DNA of 64,000 nucleotides from Pseudoalteromonas sp. GCY (GCF_016695175.1 NZ_CP068023.1:174501-238500); one strand, 5' to 3'; counted from the first letter of the stretch, positions 9,472 to 19,365 are shown. A program made the numbers and translations. The notes: generated by a model not told the origin, from the letters alone.

Positions 9472-10158
9472 ATGAGCATGAAAGTATTCGAAAAAATTTA
9501 TCATAGGGCTGCCGAGCGTAAAGGCTCTGAGGCGGCGCTAAAAGCTAAGCTTAATCAACCCTTGAGCACGGAATCGCTATTGGCATTAAGTGATGATCAA
9601 TGGCTAGAAGAATTTACGCGCAAGATATTCCAAAGCGGGTTTTATTGGGCGGTGGTTGATAATAAGTGGGACGGTTTTAGAGAAGTATTTTGGCAATTCT
9701 CAATTGAGAAGCTGTTAATGATGTCTCCAGAAATGTACGAGCAACGTGGTCAGGATGAACGGATCATTCGTAATGCTCAAAAGGTAAAAAGTATTGCTGA
9801 CAATTGCCATATGATTTTTGAAGTGCAACAACAGCATGGCCGCTTTAGTGAATTCGTCGCAAACTGGCCTGAAGACAATATTGTTGGTTTGTGGCTGTAC
9901 TTAAAAAAGCATGGCTCGAGACTCGGTGGGAATACCGGCCCTTACGCGCTTCGTGTGTTAGGTAAAGATACGTTTTTACTGAGTAAAGATGTCGAAACGG
10001 TACTGCGTGCAGAGGAGATCATAGACGGTGGCTTACAAAGTCAGAAGTCACTGCAAGCGGCGCAGCAGTTTTTCAATGAAATGCATCAATATAGCGGGCT
10101 TAGTCTACAAGAGTTAAGTCAAATTGTGTCAATGAGCGTTGGTGATAATATTCGCTAG
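9472..10158 (+). CDS. DNA-3-methyladenine glycosylase I family protein
   Basis: A 228-aa helix-hairpin-helix-type glycosylase related to Tag. The region FTRKIFQSGFYWAVVDNKWDGFREVFW matches the Tag core, and NTGPYALRVLGKD follows later. Tag removes 3-methyladenine from alkylated DNA. This variant lacks the usual N-terminal CxW zinc-site region of E. coli Tag, so it belongs to a divergent branch and its substrate is inferred. It is followed directly by selO (the stop codon overlaps a possible GTG), suggesting cotranscription. No strong ribosome-binding site is seen, and a second in-frame ATG lies two codons in. Confidence 0.8.
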   Translation: MSMKVFEKIYHRAAERKGSEAALKAKLNQPLSTESLLALSDDQWLEEFTRKIFQSGFYWAVVDNKWDGFREVFWQFSIEKLLMMSPEMYEQRGQDERIIRNAQKVKSIADNCHMIFEVQQQHGRFSEFVANWPEDNIVGLWLYLKKHGSRLGGNTGPYALRVLGKDTFLLSKDVETVLRAEEIIDGGLQSQKSLQAAQQFFNEMHQYSGLSLQELSQIVSMSVGDNIR

Positions 10159-10187
10159 TGAAACGCGCTAAAAATGGAGATGACCGC

Positions 10188-11609
10188 ATGGTATTTTTTC
10201 AGCCCTATCAAGGCTCTGCTTTGCTCTTTAAGGAGCAACCTGCGAGATTTAATCAGCCCACATTACTACTATCCAATACGCCGTTGCTACATCAGCTTGA
10301 GCTAGAGGAATACGACACAGCAGGGCTTGCTGAGCTATTATGCGGCCAGCGTCCATTAGGTGATATTGAACCTACGAGCTTAGCCTACAGTGGTCATCAG
10401 TTTGGGCAATTTAACCCGTTACTTGGTGATGGCCGAGCGCATTTAATTGGTGGGGTGAAACTTGATGACGGACGTCAATACGACCTGCACTTGAAAGGCT
10501 CTGGAGCGACGCGATTTTCTCGAGGCGGTGATGGTTTTTGTGCGCTAGGGCCTGCAGTACGCGAGTTCATCATGAGCCAAGCTATGGTTGGCTTGGGTGT
10601 TCCAACTACGGAATGCCTTGCTGTTGTAACCACTGGACACCATGTTTATCGCCAAGGTGAAGTACCTGGCGCGGTCGTATGTCGTGTGGCAAAAAGTCAT
10701 ATCCGCATCGGTACTTTGCAATATCTGGCTACACAGCAAAATAAAGATGAGCTATGGAGCCTGCTTAACTTGCTGGGCGAGCAATTATTTGAGGGATTTA
10801 AAGTTGAGACCGAACAGGATGTACTCGAATTGTTTCGTGAAGTGTGTGAACAGTTAGTTGACTTAGTCGTCGAGTGGATGCGGGTAGGCTTTATTCATGG
10901 CGTGATGAATACCGACAATATTTTGCTCAGTGGCGAAACGATAGACTTTGGCCCTTGCGCGATGATGGAAAAGTTTGATTTTAACGCCGTGTTTAGCTCT
11001 ATCGACCGCCAAGGCCGCTATGCGTTTGGGAATCAGCCAAACATCATGAATTGGAACTGTGCTCGACTTGCCGAGGCCTTATTGGTGTTGTGGCAAGATG
11101 AGCAAGCGGGAGTTGAAGCATTTAGTCAAATTTTAGCGGAGTTTTCTGAATCGTTTAATCGCAAGTACAAAGATATGTGGGCGGCTAAGCTTGGTATTGA
11201 TGAGTGGAACGACGCAGACGATATTCTGCTTAGTGATTTACTCAAGTTGATGACGGAGCATGAACTAGACTTTACCAATACTTTTGCGGCACTAACCAAT
11301 ATTTTGCTTGGTCACCCAAACAAAGCCTTATCAGTGCCAACGGAATTGGAGAGCTGGCAGCAGCAGTGGGCACAAAGGCGAGCTCCCGATGATGTTGCGG
11401 CTAACTTGATGAGTCAAGCTAACCCAATACTTATCCCTCGTAATGCGTTGGTGGAGGCTGAGATTGCGCTGTTTAATCAGCAAGGCATGAGTCAAACGCT
11501 AGAGGATTGGCTAACGGCGTTGACGTCGCCCTATGATTACAAAGATTATCCTGAATCGTGGACCAGCGCGTCTACACCGGCCCACTATCAAACTTTTTGT
11601 GGAACCTAA
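10188..11609 (+). CDS. selO: protein adenylyltransferase SelO (YdiU family)
   Basis: Pseudokinase-fold enzyme that transfers AMP from ATP to Ser/Thr/Tyr of target proteins, linked in other bacteria to redox control. Diagnostic segments are YSGHQFGQFNPLLGDGRA, LKGSGATRFSRGGDG, GLGVPTTECL and the metal-binding MNTDNILLSGETIDFGPC. With the ATG at 10188 (TGGAGA upstream) the protein is 473 aa, close to E. coli YdiU. A GTG at 10158 overlapping the previous stop would add ten residues that do not resemble the family. The C-terminus lacks the Cys-x-x-Sec/Cys ending that I would look for in longer members. Confidence 0.93.
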   Translation: MVFFQPYQGSALLFKEQPARFNQPTLLLSNTPLLHQLELEEYDTAGLAELLCGQRPLGDIEPTSLAYSGHQFGQFNPLLGDGRAHLIGGVKLDDGRQYDLHLKGSGATRFSRGGDGFCALGPAVREFIMSQAMVGLGVPTTECLAVVTTGHHVYRQGEVPGAVVCRVAKSHIRIGTLQYLATQQNKDELWSLLNLLGEQLFEGFKVETEQDVLELFREVCEQLVDLVVEWMRVGFIHGVMNTDNILLSGETIDFGPCAMMEKFDFNAVFSSIDRQGRYAFGNQPNIMNWNCARLAEALLVLWQDEQAGVEAFSQILAEFSESFNRKYKDMWAAKLGIDEWNDADDILLSDLLKLMTEHELDFTNTFAALTNILLGHPNKALSVPTELESWQQQWAQRRAPDDVAANLMSQANPILIPRNALVEAEIALFNQQGMSQTLEDWLTALTSPYDYKDYPESWTSASTPAHYQTFCGT

Positions 11610-13388
11610 ATGGCAGAGCAGCAGCTTTCTTGGCAAGAAATTAAACGTAAAGTCCTTGAGCACAAACGGCCGCTTATAAAGGCGCATATCATCGCCTTAT
11701 TTGCCGCGTTGGTGAGTGTCCCTATCCCTTTGATGATGCCGTTGCTGGTAGATGAAGTCTTACTAGACGCACCCGGCAGAGCGGTGGCTTGGATGAACTC
11801 AGTATTACCCGAGCAATGGCATGGCCCCAGTGGCTATATCGTGGTCATTTTATTTGCTGTGATAGCGATGCGCTTGGCCAGTTTGGTGTTAGGGGTGATG
11901 CAGTCACGCCAGTTTACTATTATTGGCAAGGACATTAGTTATCAAATCCGTGAGCGCTTACTTACGCATTTACCTAAAGTTCAACTTAAGGAGTACGAAA
12001 GCCAAGGTGGTGCAGCAATTAGCTCTCGCTGTATTACCGATGTGGAAACCTTGGATAAATTTATCAGCCAAACTTTGTCACGATTTTTAATCGGTTTACT
12101 CACAATCATTGGCACTGCGGCGATTTTGCTTTGGATTGATTGGATGTTGGGGTTGGTGATCCTGTTGCTCAATCCGGCGGTCATCTATTTTTCTCGGCAG
12201 TTTGGCAAACATGTTAAAGAGCTGAAAAAGGAAGAGAATGCTGCATTTGAGGCACTGCAAACTTCACTAGTCGAGACGCTAGATGCTATTTCTCAGCTAA
12301 AAGCCGTTCGTCGAGAGGGTAACTACTTTGCACAGGTTAAAGTAGCCGCCAAAGATCTCAAACATTACGCGGTACAGTCACAATGGAAAACGGACGCGGT
12401 TAACCGCTTAAGCTTTACCGTGTTTTTGGTGGGGTTCGAGTTTTTCCGTGCTGTCGCTATGTTTATGGTGGTGTTTTCTGATTTAACGGTCGGCCAAATA
12501 TTTGCGGTATTTGGTTACCTTTGGTTCATGATGGGACCCGTGCAGGAAATTCTTGGTATTCAATATGCTTACTATGGCGCCTCGGCGGCGCTTGGTAGGT
12601 TAAACCAGGTTTTTAACTTTGCGACAGAAGCACAATATCCCGCTACAAAAACCGTCTTTGATTCATCTCAGGTTGATATCAAATTTGCCAATATAGACTT
12701 CGCTTACGTTGCAGAGCAACCCGTGCTCAAGCAGGTGTCTTTGCATATTCCAGCAGGGAAGAAAGTAGCATTAGTAGCGGTGTCCGGAGGTGGTAAATCT
12801 ACTTTGGTGCAATTGCTTTTGGGATTGTATGAAAAGCAAAGTGGCGAGATTCATATAAATGACACGCCAGTAGAGCAAATTGGTTATGAAGCAGTGCGAG
12901 ATAATATAGTGACCGTACTGCAGCAGCCGATACTCTTTAATACCAGCATCCGTGAAAACCTAGCAATGGGGCGAGAGGTATCTGACCAATTACTTTGGCA
13001 GGCACTCCGAGTTGCAGAGCTAGCCGATACCGTACTTGCTCTGGCCGACAAATTAGATGCGCAAGTCGGTCGCAACGGGATTAAATTGTCTGGAGGACAG
13101 AAGCAAAGGTTGGCTATTGCTAGAATGGTTGTTGCTGATCCTAAAGTGGTGGTGTTGGATGAAGCAACCTCGGCACTTGATATTGAGACTGAGGCAAAAA
13201 TTCATCGCAATTTGCAAGCGTTTTTGGCTGATAGAACGACTTTGATTATTGCACATCGATTGAGCGCAATAAAACAAGCCGACTTAATTTATGTTTTAGA
13301 TGATGGTGAAGTGTCCCAGTATGGAGAACATAAGGATTTGTTAAAGGAGCAAGGTCTGTATCAAATCCTATTTGGTCATCAAAATTAA
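11610..13388 (+). CDS. ABC transporter, fused permease and ATPase (MsbA-like exporter)
   Basis: A 592-aa half-transporter with an N-terminal six-helix exporter domain (residues about 20-330) and a C-terminal ATPase domain. Walker A is AVSGGGKSTLV, the signature is LSGGQKQRLAIAR, Walker B is VVVLDEATSALD and the switch His is in IIAHRLSA. It starts immediately after the selO stop codon, so it is probably cotranscribed with it. The substrate cannot be read from sequence: lipid, drug and peptide exporters all share this architecture. It is unlike the PvdE-type exporter upstream. Confidence 0.88.
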   Translation: MAEQQLSWQEIKRKVLEHKRPLIKAHIIALFAALVSVPIPLMMPLLVDEVLLDAPGRAVAWMNSVLPEQWHGPSGYIVVILFAVIAMRLASLVLGVMQSRQFTIIGKDISYQIRERLLTHLPKVQLKEYESQGGAAISSRCITDVETLDKFISQTLSRFLIGLLTIIGTAAILLWIDWMLGLVILLLNPAVIYFSRQFGKHVKELKKEENAAFEALQTSLVETLDAISQLKAVRREGNYFAQVKVAAKDLKHYAVQSQWKTDAVNRLSFTVFLVGFEFFRAVAMFMVVFSDLTVGQIFAVFGYLWFMMGPVQEILGIQYAYYGASAALGRLNQVFNFATEAQYPATKTVFDSSQVDIKFANIDFAYVAEQPVLKQVSLHIPAGKKVALVAVSGGGKSTLVQLLLGLYEKQSGEIHINDTPVEQIGYEAVRDNIVTVLQQPILFNTSIRENLAMGREVSDQLLWQALRVAELADTVLALADKLDAQVGRNGIKLSGGQKQRLAIARMVVADPKVVVLDEATSALDIETEAKIHRNLQAFLADRTTLIIAHRLSAIKQADLIYVLDDGEVSQYGEHKDLLKEQGLYQILFGHQN

Positions 13389-13539
13389 TTCATAAATAGC
13401 AAAAATTCCTTATGTAACGTTAAGTAAACATTAATAGACGAGCTAATATTATCTATGCAACGTAATCGGTAGACGCATTTTCTGATAGACTATCCGAGTC
13501 GATACTCAATGCGTAAACTAACAGAGATGGGAAGGAATG

Positions 13540-14589
13540 ATGAAAATTAAAACTTTGAGCTTACTAGTTGCGATGGCAGTAACAGCCAATGCAAATGCAA
13601 ATACTACTGAGCCTACAGAAGGTGTATATCTTGGTGTATTCGGTGATTACTATGATGCTGACTGGCAAAATCACCGCGATATGGCTGGTCTAGATGTAGA
13701 AGACTCTACAGGTTGGGGCGCTGAAATCGGCTACCGTTTTGACAAATTCTGGAGTGGTCGTATCGAATATGCAGATATGGACTTTGACCTTGGTGGTATC
13801 AGCAATGGTTCACTAGATGCAGAGCGTTACGGTATCGACGGTTTGTATCATTTTGATGGTGGTCCATTCTATGGTCTAGTGGGTATCAAGAAGATGAACC
13901 TAGATGTAATCTCAGATAACACCTTTGCTAACGTAGGTGCTGGTGTTCGTCATTACTTCACCGATCACTTGTTCGTGAATGCAGAAGCGGCAGTTTACCA
14001 AGGCCTAGAAGCTGGTTTTACTGATGTTGGTGGTAAAATCGGTATTAACTACTCGTTTGGTAGCGCTGGTAAGTCGGAAGAGGTTGCCCCAGCCCCAGCA
14101 CCTGTAGTTGCAGAAGCACCACAAGACAGTGACAAAGACGGTGTTGTGGATAGCGAAGACAAATGTGCTAATACACCAATGACGGATGCTGTTGATGCGT
14201 CTGGTTGTACTTTGTACGAGACTAAAGAAGACAAAGTAAGCCTACTAGTTCGTTTCCCGCATGACGATGCTTCTTTCTCACAGCAATATGTTGATGATAT
14301 CAACGCGGTTGCTAAGTTCCTGCAAGAACATAAGAATGCAGATGTTGTGATTGAAGGTCACGCGTCGGCTGTGGGTGATGCTGATTACAACCAAAAGCTT
14401 TCTGAGCGCCGTGCGAAAAACGTTGCTGAAAAACTCGTTGATATGGGTGTAGATTCAATGCGTATTACCACGGTTGGTTACGGTGAAGAGCGTTTGAAAA
14501 ACCCAGCAAACACGCTTGAAGCGCACGCTGAAAACCGTCGCGTGGAAGCGCACGTTTCCTCTAAAGAGAAAGTAAAAGTTAAGCGTTAA
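13540..14589 (+). CDS. OmpA-family outer membrane protein
   Basis: Outer membrane porin-like protein. A signal peptide covers residues 1 to about 20 (TLSLLVAMAVTANANA). An eight-strand beta-barrel domain of about 150 residues follows, then a Pro/Ala linker (EVAPAPAPVVAEAP), a thrombospondin type-3 calcium-binding-like repeat (DSDKDGVVDSEDKC) and a C-terminal OmpA peptidoglycan-binding domain (VIEGHASAVGDADYNQKLSE). The gene is preceded by GGGAAGGA and two adjacent ATG codons; the second gives better spacing. The 148 bp upstream are AT-rich and probably hold its promoter. Its terminator has been split by an insertion sequence. Confidence 0.92.
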   Translation: MKIKTLSLLVAMAVTANANANTTEPTEGVYLGVFGDYYDADWQNHRDMAGLDVEDSTGWGAEIGYRFDKFWSGRIEYADMDFDLGGISNGSLDAERYGIDGLYHFDGGPFYGLVGIKKMNLDVISDNTFANVGAGVRHYFTDHLFVNAEAAVYQGLEAGFTDVGGKIGINYSFGSAGKSEEVAPAPAPVVAEAPQDSDKDGVVDSEDKCANTPMTDAVDASGCTLYETKEDKVSLLVRFPHDDASFSQQYVDDINAVAKFLQEHKNADVVIEGHASAVGDADYNQKLSERRAKNVAEKLVDMGVDSMRITTVGYGEERLKNPANTLEAHAENRRVEAHVSSKEKVKVKR

Positions 14590-14609
14590 TTTTTACTTAA
14601 CTTATGCAA

Positions 14610-14631
14610 AAAGGCTCCTTCAGGAGCCTTT
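14610..14631. repeat. left copy of 22-bp target duplication (ompA terminator stem)
   Basis: Near-perfect palindrome, AAAGGCTCC-TTCA-GGAGCCTTT, that forms the stem of an intrinsic terminator just after ompA. The identical 22 bp recur at 16233-16254 on the other side of the insertion sequence. This left copy is followed by CAGATT, the IS end, rather than by the T-tract, so as a terminator it is disarmed. Confidence 0.9.
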
Positions 14632-14643
14632 CAGATTGATGAT

Positions 14644-14675
14644 AAACCCCGCTTTTTTAAGCGGGGTTTATTTTT
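14644..14675 (+). terminator. intrinsic terminator inside the left end of the IS
   Basis: Perfect 11-bp stem AAACCCCGCTT / AAGCGGGGTTT with a TTTT loop, followed by ATTTTT on the plus strand. It would stop transcription entering from ompA before it reads antisense through the transposase, and replaces the ompA terminator that the insertion broke. Confidence 0.85.
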
Positions 14676-14810
14676 CCCAGTTGTTGGAGCAGTTTTCTCT
14701 GCCGTAAGTTTCAGCGTTGGTTTTTTTGTGTTGGCTAGGCTAATTATTATGATTTGGTGTGTCCAAGGTCGTTTTGAGGGCTTTTAGGGGGGAGTTTTCG
14801 AGGTTTTTTG

Positions 14811-16157
14811 CTAGTGTGCAGCCATGAGCGCCATTTTCTTCATATTTTGACATGCCGCTGCTAACAAGCACTGCGCGGTCACTTTTGGCAGGCCTCTATA
14901 TCTGCAGTAGCGATGTCCATGATGTTGTTTCGCATCAGCGAAGCTTCTTTCCACCGTTTCGGCTCGTCGTCGATAGAGCTTTTTACCCCAGTCGCTCAGC
15001 CTAATCGCATTGGCGTTTTCTACGCTTGATTGCCAAACATGCCGCGTTATAACTTTGGTTTGATTTTTACTGGCTGTGCATTGATTTCTGACTGGACAGC
15101 GTCCACATTTTCTTGAGTCGGAATGATAGTGACGATAGCCTGTTCGGCTTGTTGTTTTGTAGATTAGAGTTTCACCTTGCGGGCACAGGTAAGTATCTGT
15201 ATCGGCTTGATATTGATACTCACGTTTGGCGAAGTAGCCTTTCTTTTTATTTGGTCTTCGGTATCCCAGCACGCCAACTAATTGCCTTTCTTCCAGATTG
15301 TGGCATACCGCGGCGGTAAAATAGCCTGCATCTAGCCCAACCGCGATAGGGTTTATCTCAAAGGTATCGAGCGCTCTGTCGAGTCGACAGATAATAGGTT
15401 GTGAGTCATGGACATTGCCTGCGGTGGCGTGTGTGTCAACAATAATGCCGTGTTTACCATCCACAATTCGATGGTCTAGATAGAAGAACCCTTTTGGCTT
15501 TTCATCCCGTACCATAAACCCGCTATCTGGGTCGGTGCGGCTGACTTTGGTTGGTTTTGTGCAAGGTGTTTCTTCCTTACACTTCAGGGGCTTTTTTCCT
15601 TCATCCTCCCGGTCTTGCAGTACCGCTTCGTTCAATTGCTCTACATACACTGAAGGACTGACTTTTAAGTCTTCTATGTCATAGCGCTTTTTATTGGCAT
15701 TGGCTTTGAGGTGTGTACTGTCAGCAAATAAGCTATAGCCACCTATGAGTTTTTGCTTCATCGCTTGGCGGACAATGTTATCGAAGATGGATTGATAAAT
15801 GTTGCTGTCTTTAAAGCGCTTTATGCGGTTTTGGCTTAGCGTCGAGTGGTGGATGACATCTTCAGCTAGTCCCATACCTAAAAACCAACGATATGCGACA
15901 TTGACTTGGATTTCCTTAATCAAGCGACGCTCGCTTTGAATGCCAAACAGGTATCCAAGAAATAAAATCTTGAACATTCGCACTGGGTCAACCGCTGGGC
16001 GACCATTGTTTTTACAGTAGAGATGGGTGACTTCATCGCGGATGAATTCGAAATCAATCGCAAGGTCAATCAGGCGAACTAAATGGTCTTTTGGAACCAA
16101 TTGGTCGATAGCGACCATTTCTAGTTCATATTGCTGAGGGGTTTTGTCTTTAAGCAT
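14811..16157 (-). CDS. IS1182-family transposase (DDE type)
   Basis: A 448-aa transposase. The N-terminal DUF772-type region contains HLVRLIDLAIDF and GRPAVDPVRMFKILFLGYLFGI. DDE catalytic residues are plausible in LFADSTHLKAN, VGLDAGYFTA and RRAETVERSFADAKQHHG. A Cys-rich stretch with CGRCPVRNQC (a zinc-knuckle-like segment of the DDE_Tnp_1 family) lies before the last motif. The reading frame is intact and full length for IS1182 elements. It sits on the minus strand between ompA and acnB. Confidence 0.93.
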   Translation of the reverse strand: MLKDKTPQQYELEMVAIDQLVPKDHLVRLIDLAIDFEFIRDEVTHLYCKNNGRPAVDPVRMFKILFLGYLFGIQSERRLIKEIQVNVAYRWFLGMGLAEDVIHHSTLSQNRIKRFKDSNIYQSIFDNIVRQAMKQKLIGGYSLFADSTHLKANANKKRYDIEDLKVSPSVYVEQLNEAVLQDREDEGKKPLKCKEETPCTKPTKVSRTDPDSGFMVRDEKPKGFFYLDHRIVDGKHGIIVDTHATAGNVHDSQPIICRLDRALDTFEINPIAVGLDAGYFTAAVCHNLEERQLVGVLGYRRPNKKKGYFAKREYQYQADTDTYLCPQGETLIYKTTSRTGYRHYHSDSRKCGRCPVRNQCTASKNQTKVITRHVWQSSVENANAIRLSDWGKKLYRRRAETVERSFADAKQHHGHRYCRYRGLPKVTAQCLLAAACQNMKKMALMAAH

Positions 16158-16192
16158 GGTGAACTCCCTAAACTCACTACGCTTATTAGATC

Positions 16193-16225
16193 AAAGGGCT
16201 AGATCTGTGTCCAGCCCTTTTTCAA
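16193..16225 (+). terminator. hairpin inside the right end of the IS
   Basis: Stem AAAGGGCT / AGCCCTTT with a 12-base loop, followed by TTTTT including stem bases. It lies between the transposase start and the right terminus, so it can insulate the element from outside transcription on the plus strand. Confidence 0.65.
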
Positions 16226-16232
16226 CAGTCTG

Positions 16233-16258
16233 AAAGGCTCCTTCAGGAGCCTTTTTTG
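16233..16258 (+). terminator. right copy of 22-bp target duplication, with intact T-tract
   Basis: The same palindrome as at 14610-14631, here followed by TTTTTT. This is the original distal half of the ompA terminator, now stranded about 1.6 kb from its gene. Confidence 0.88.
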
Positions 16259-16286
16259 ATCCCATCAAGCATACCTTTTCGCAAAA

Positions 16287-16305
16287 TTAAAATGATTCTC
16301 GTTTG
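16287..16305. promoter_or_regulatory. possible Fur-like site upstream of acnB
   Basis: ATTAAAATGATTCTCGTTT resembles half of the gammaproteobacterial Fur box (AATGATTCTC). The match is partial and the site lies about 220 bp from the acnB start, so this is a weak candidate. The 268 bp between the IS and acnB contain no convincing ORF and presumably hold the acnB promoter. Confidence 0.25.
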
Positions 16306-16522
16306 ACTAATATTCATCAAAATATACTTGTTTCCACATGCTTATTCATTGTATTTATAGTGACTATAAGGCGAGGTATCGCATGCAAGATTTTCATCTA
16401 TACTCAAAGACCTTATAATTGTTCATTATATTTTATGGTCAAGGGAATGGTTCAGCCGATTGCATCAATAATCGCAGCCAGATCATTTACTTGTCTGTCC
16501 ACGTCACCAAGAGGGCAATATT

Positions 16523-19120
16523 GTGCTTCAAGAATATCGTAAACACGTAGAAGAGCGTGCCGCGCAAGGTATCGTGCCTAAGCCGTTAGACGCGCAGCAA
16601 ACTGCTGACCTTATCGAATTACTAAAAACTCCACCTGCAGGTGAAGAAGAGTTCATCGTTGATCTATTTATCAACCGTGTACCGCCAGGTGTAGATGATG
16701 CCGCTTACGTAAAAGCAGGCTTTTTGGCTGCAGTAGCGAAAGGCGAAGCGGAATCACCGCTCATTTCAAGAGAGTATGCAGCTGAACTACTTGGCACTAT
16801 GCTTGGTGGTTACAACATCGCGCCGATGATCGACCTGCTAGACGACGCAGCACTTGCACCTATCGTTGCTAAAGGTTTGTCTCACACGCTACTGATGTTT
16901 GACGCATTCTACGATGTAGAAGAAAAAGCAAAAGCGGGCAATGAGTTTGCTAAGCAAGTGATTGAGTCATGGGCAAACGCAGAATGGTTCCTTGAGAAGC
17001 CAGCCGTTGCAGACAAGATTTCAGTGACTGTATTTAAAGTAACTGGCGAAACAAATACGGACGACTTGTCTCCAGCACCAGATGCTTGGTCTCGTCCTGA
17101 TATCCCATTACACGCGTTGGCTATGCTTAAAAACGAGCGTGATGGTATCAACCCTGATAAGCCTGGGGAAGTAGGTCCAATTGCACAACTTGAAGCGCTT
17201 AATGGTAAAGGTTTACCGCTAGCGTACGTAGGTGACGTTGTTGGTACGGGTTCATCTCGTAAATCTGCAACTAACTCTGTACTTTGGTTCATGGGTGATG
17301 ACATTCCATTCGTACCAAACAAGCGCGTTGGCGGTGTGTGTCTAGGTGGCAAGATTGCGCCTATATTCTTCAACACTATGGAAGATTCTGGTGCATTACC
17401 GATTGAGCTTCCAGTTGACGAACTAAACATGGGCGACCAAATCGACATCTTCCCTTACGAAGGTGTGGTTAAGCGTCACGGTACTGACGAAGTTATTTCA
17501 ACGTTCTCACTGAAATCAGACGTAATTCTAGATGAAGTGCGTGCTGGCGGCCGTATTCCTCTGATCATCGGTCGTGGCCTGACAGACAAAGCTCGTACGT
17601 CTCTTGGTCTTGAAGCTGAAGATATCTTCCGTAAGCCTAAGTTAGTGGCTGATTCTGGTAAAGGCTTTACGCTTGCACAGAAGATGGTTGGTAAAGCATG
17701 TAACATGGCAGGCGTACGCCCAGGCCAATACTGTGAGCCAACAATGACAACGGTAGGTTCTCAGGATACCACGGGTCCTATGACGCGTGATGAGCTTAAA
17801 GATCTTGCTTGTCTTGGCTTCTCTGCTGACTTGACAATGCAGTCATTCTGCCACACATCAGCTTATCCTAAGCCAATCGACGTAAACACACACCACACAC
17901 TTCCTGATTTCATCATGAACCGTGGCGGTGTATCGTTACGTCCAGGTGACGGTGTTATTCACTCGTGGCTAAACCGTATGCTATTACCTGATACAGTAGG
18001 TACAGGTGGTGACTCACATACTCGTTTCCCGCTAGGTATTTCATTCCCTGCAGGTTCAGGTGCGGTAGCATTCGCAGCGGCAACGGGTGTAATGCCGTTG
18101 GATATGCCTGAGTCAATCCTTGTTCGTTTTAAAGGTGAAATGCAGCCGGGTATCACATTACGTGACCTAGTACACGCTATCCCTTACTATGCAATCCAGC
18201 AAGGTTTATTGACGGTTGAGAAAAAAGGCAAGATCAACGAATTCTCTGGTCGTATCCTTGAGATCGAAGGTGTTGAGCACCTAACAGTTGAGCAAGCGTT
18301 CGAACTATCTGACGCGTCTGCAGAGCGTAGTGCGGCAGGTTGTACCGTTAAGCTTTCACAAGCGTCTATCGAAGAGTACCTAAACTCTAACATCGTGATG
18401 CTTAAGTGGATGATCTCTGAAGGCTATGGTGATGTACGTACTATTGAGCGTCGTATCACTAAGATGGAAGAGTGGCTAGCAAACCCTGAGCTAATGACTG
18501 CTGACGCGGATGCAGAATACGCGCATACCATTGAGATTGATCTTGCTGATATCAAAGAGCCAATCCTTTGTGCACCGAATGACCCTGATGACGCACGTCT
18601 ACTTTCAGCGGTAACAGGTGAAAAGATCGACGAAGTGTTCATTGGTTCTTGTATGACTAACATCGGTCACTTCCGTGCAGCTGGTAAACTACTGGATAAC
18701 TTCGGTGGTCGTCTACCAACGCAACTATGGGTTGCTCCACCAACGAAGATGGACCGCGATCAGTTAACTGACGAAGGTTACTACGGTATTTACGGTCGTG
18801 TAGGTGCACGTATCGAAACTCCTGGATGTTCACTATGTATGGGTAACCAGGCACGTGTTGCTGATAAAGCAACGGTTGTTTCTACCTCGACTCGTAACTT
18901 TCCTAACCGTTTAGGTACAGGTGCAAACGTATTCCTTGCATCAGCAGAGCTTGCAGCGGTAGCTGCTATTCTTGGCAAACTACCAACGCCTGCTGAATAT
19001 CAAGAGTATGCTGAGAAGATCAATGCAACGGCTGCGGACACGTACCGTTACTTGAACTTCCACAAGATGCCTCAGTACACTAAAAAGGCAGACTCAGTGA
19101 TCATTCAACAAGCGGTTTAA
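16523..19120 (+). CDS. acnB: aconitate hydratase B
   Basis: TCA-cycle aconitase B interconverting citrate and isocitrate through a [4Fe-4S] cluster. The protein is 865 aa and starts [16 protein letters not shown], nearly identical to E. coli AcnB. The HEAT-like N-terminal domain includes [18 protein letters not shown]. Cluster ligands are in [10 protein letters not shown] and [11 protein letters not shown]. It starts at GTG (16523), with AAGAGGG about 8 bases upstream; alignment with E. coli supports this start. Codon use is highly biased, as expected for an abundant enzyme. It is monocistronic with its own terminator. Confidence 0.97.
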   Translation: MLQEYRKHVEERAAQGIVPKPLDAQQTADLIELLKTPPAGEEEFIVDLFINRVPPGVDDAAYVKAGFLAAVAKGEAESPLISREYAAELLGTMLGGYNIAPMIDLLDDAALAPIVAKGLSHTLLMFDAFYDVEEKAKAGNEFAKQVIESWANAEWFLEKPAVADKISVTVFKVTGETNTDDLSPAPDAWSRPDIPLHALAMLKNERDGINPDKPGEVGPIAQLEALNGKGLPLAYVGDVVGTGSSRKSATNSVLWFMGDDIPFVPNKRVGGVCLGGKIAPIFFNTMEDSGALPIELPVDELNMGDQIDIFPYEGVVKRHGTDEVISTFSLKSDVILDEVRAGGRIPLIIGRGLTDKARTSLGLEAEDIFRKPKLVADSGKGFTLAQKMVGKACNMAGVRPGQYCEPTMTTVGSQDTTGPMTRDELKDLACLGFSADLTMQSFCHTSAYPKPIDVNTHHTLPDFIMNRGGVSLRPGDGVIHSWLNRMLLPDTVGTGGDSHTRFPLGISFPAGSGAVAFAAATGVMPLDMPESILVRFKGEMQPGITLRDLVHAIPYYAIQQGLLTVEKKGKINEFSGRILEIEGVEHLTVEQAFELSDASAERSAAGCTVKLSQASIEEYLNSNIVMLKWMISEGYGDVRTIERRITKMEEWLANPELMTADADAEYAHTIEIDLADIKEPILCAPNDPDDARLLSAVTGEKIDEVFIGSCMTNIGHFRAAGKLLDNFGGRLPTQLWVAPPTKMDRDQLTDEGYYGIYGRVGARIETPGCSLCMGNQARVADKATVVSTSTRNFPNRLGTGANVFLASAELAAVAAILGKLPTPAEYQEYAEKINATAADTYRYLNFHKMPQYTKKADSVIIQQAV

Positions 19121-19150
19121 TCACTCGCTCTAGAATACATTGAAAGAGAA

Positions 19151-19175
19151 AAGTCAGCGCATGCTGGCTTTTTTT
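19151..19175 (+). terminator. acnB terminator
   Basis: AAGTCAGC-GCAT-GCTGGCTT hairpin with one G-T wobble, followed by a run of T residues, 30 bp after the acnB stop. Confidence 0.85.
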
Positions 19176-19365
19176 ATGCACATAAAGCACTCAAGTTAAA
19201 TGGTGTTATCAAGCATTATTTTAAACCTAGATAAGTAATCTATTAAAGTGGCTATAAGTGGGTTTTTATTGCGTTTTGGTTGTTAAAATCCCGTTTTTTT
19301 AAACAGTAATTTTCTCTGGTTTTATTAGAATTGTCGGCAAATTCTCATCAATGGGCGAGAGGATC

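Larger units (their letters stand above)
14632..16232. mobile_element. IS1182-family insertion sequence, about 1601 bp
   Basis: Bounded by imperfect terminal inverted repeats: the left end reads CAGATTGATGATAAA, and the right end, read on the opposite strand, CAGACTGTTGAAAAA (12 of 15 match). It is flanked by a 22-bp direct repeat that is itself a terminator palindrome. It contains one transposase gene on the minus strand plus a hairpin near each end. The transposase ORF is intact and both ends are present, so the copy may still be mobile. Ends and duplication were read directly; family assignment comes from the transposase. Confidence 0.9.

Noticed and set aside
16303..16542. 79-codon ORF upstream of acnB
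   Set aside because: Overlaps the acnB start, has no ribosome-binding site and no protein-like pattern; the interval is better read as promoter region.
16909..17448. 179-codon antisense ORF in acnB, and further antisense ORFs up to 18978
   Set aside because: Shadows of the strong codon bias of acnB; Ser/Pro-rich, no ribosome-binding sites.
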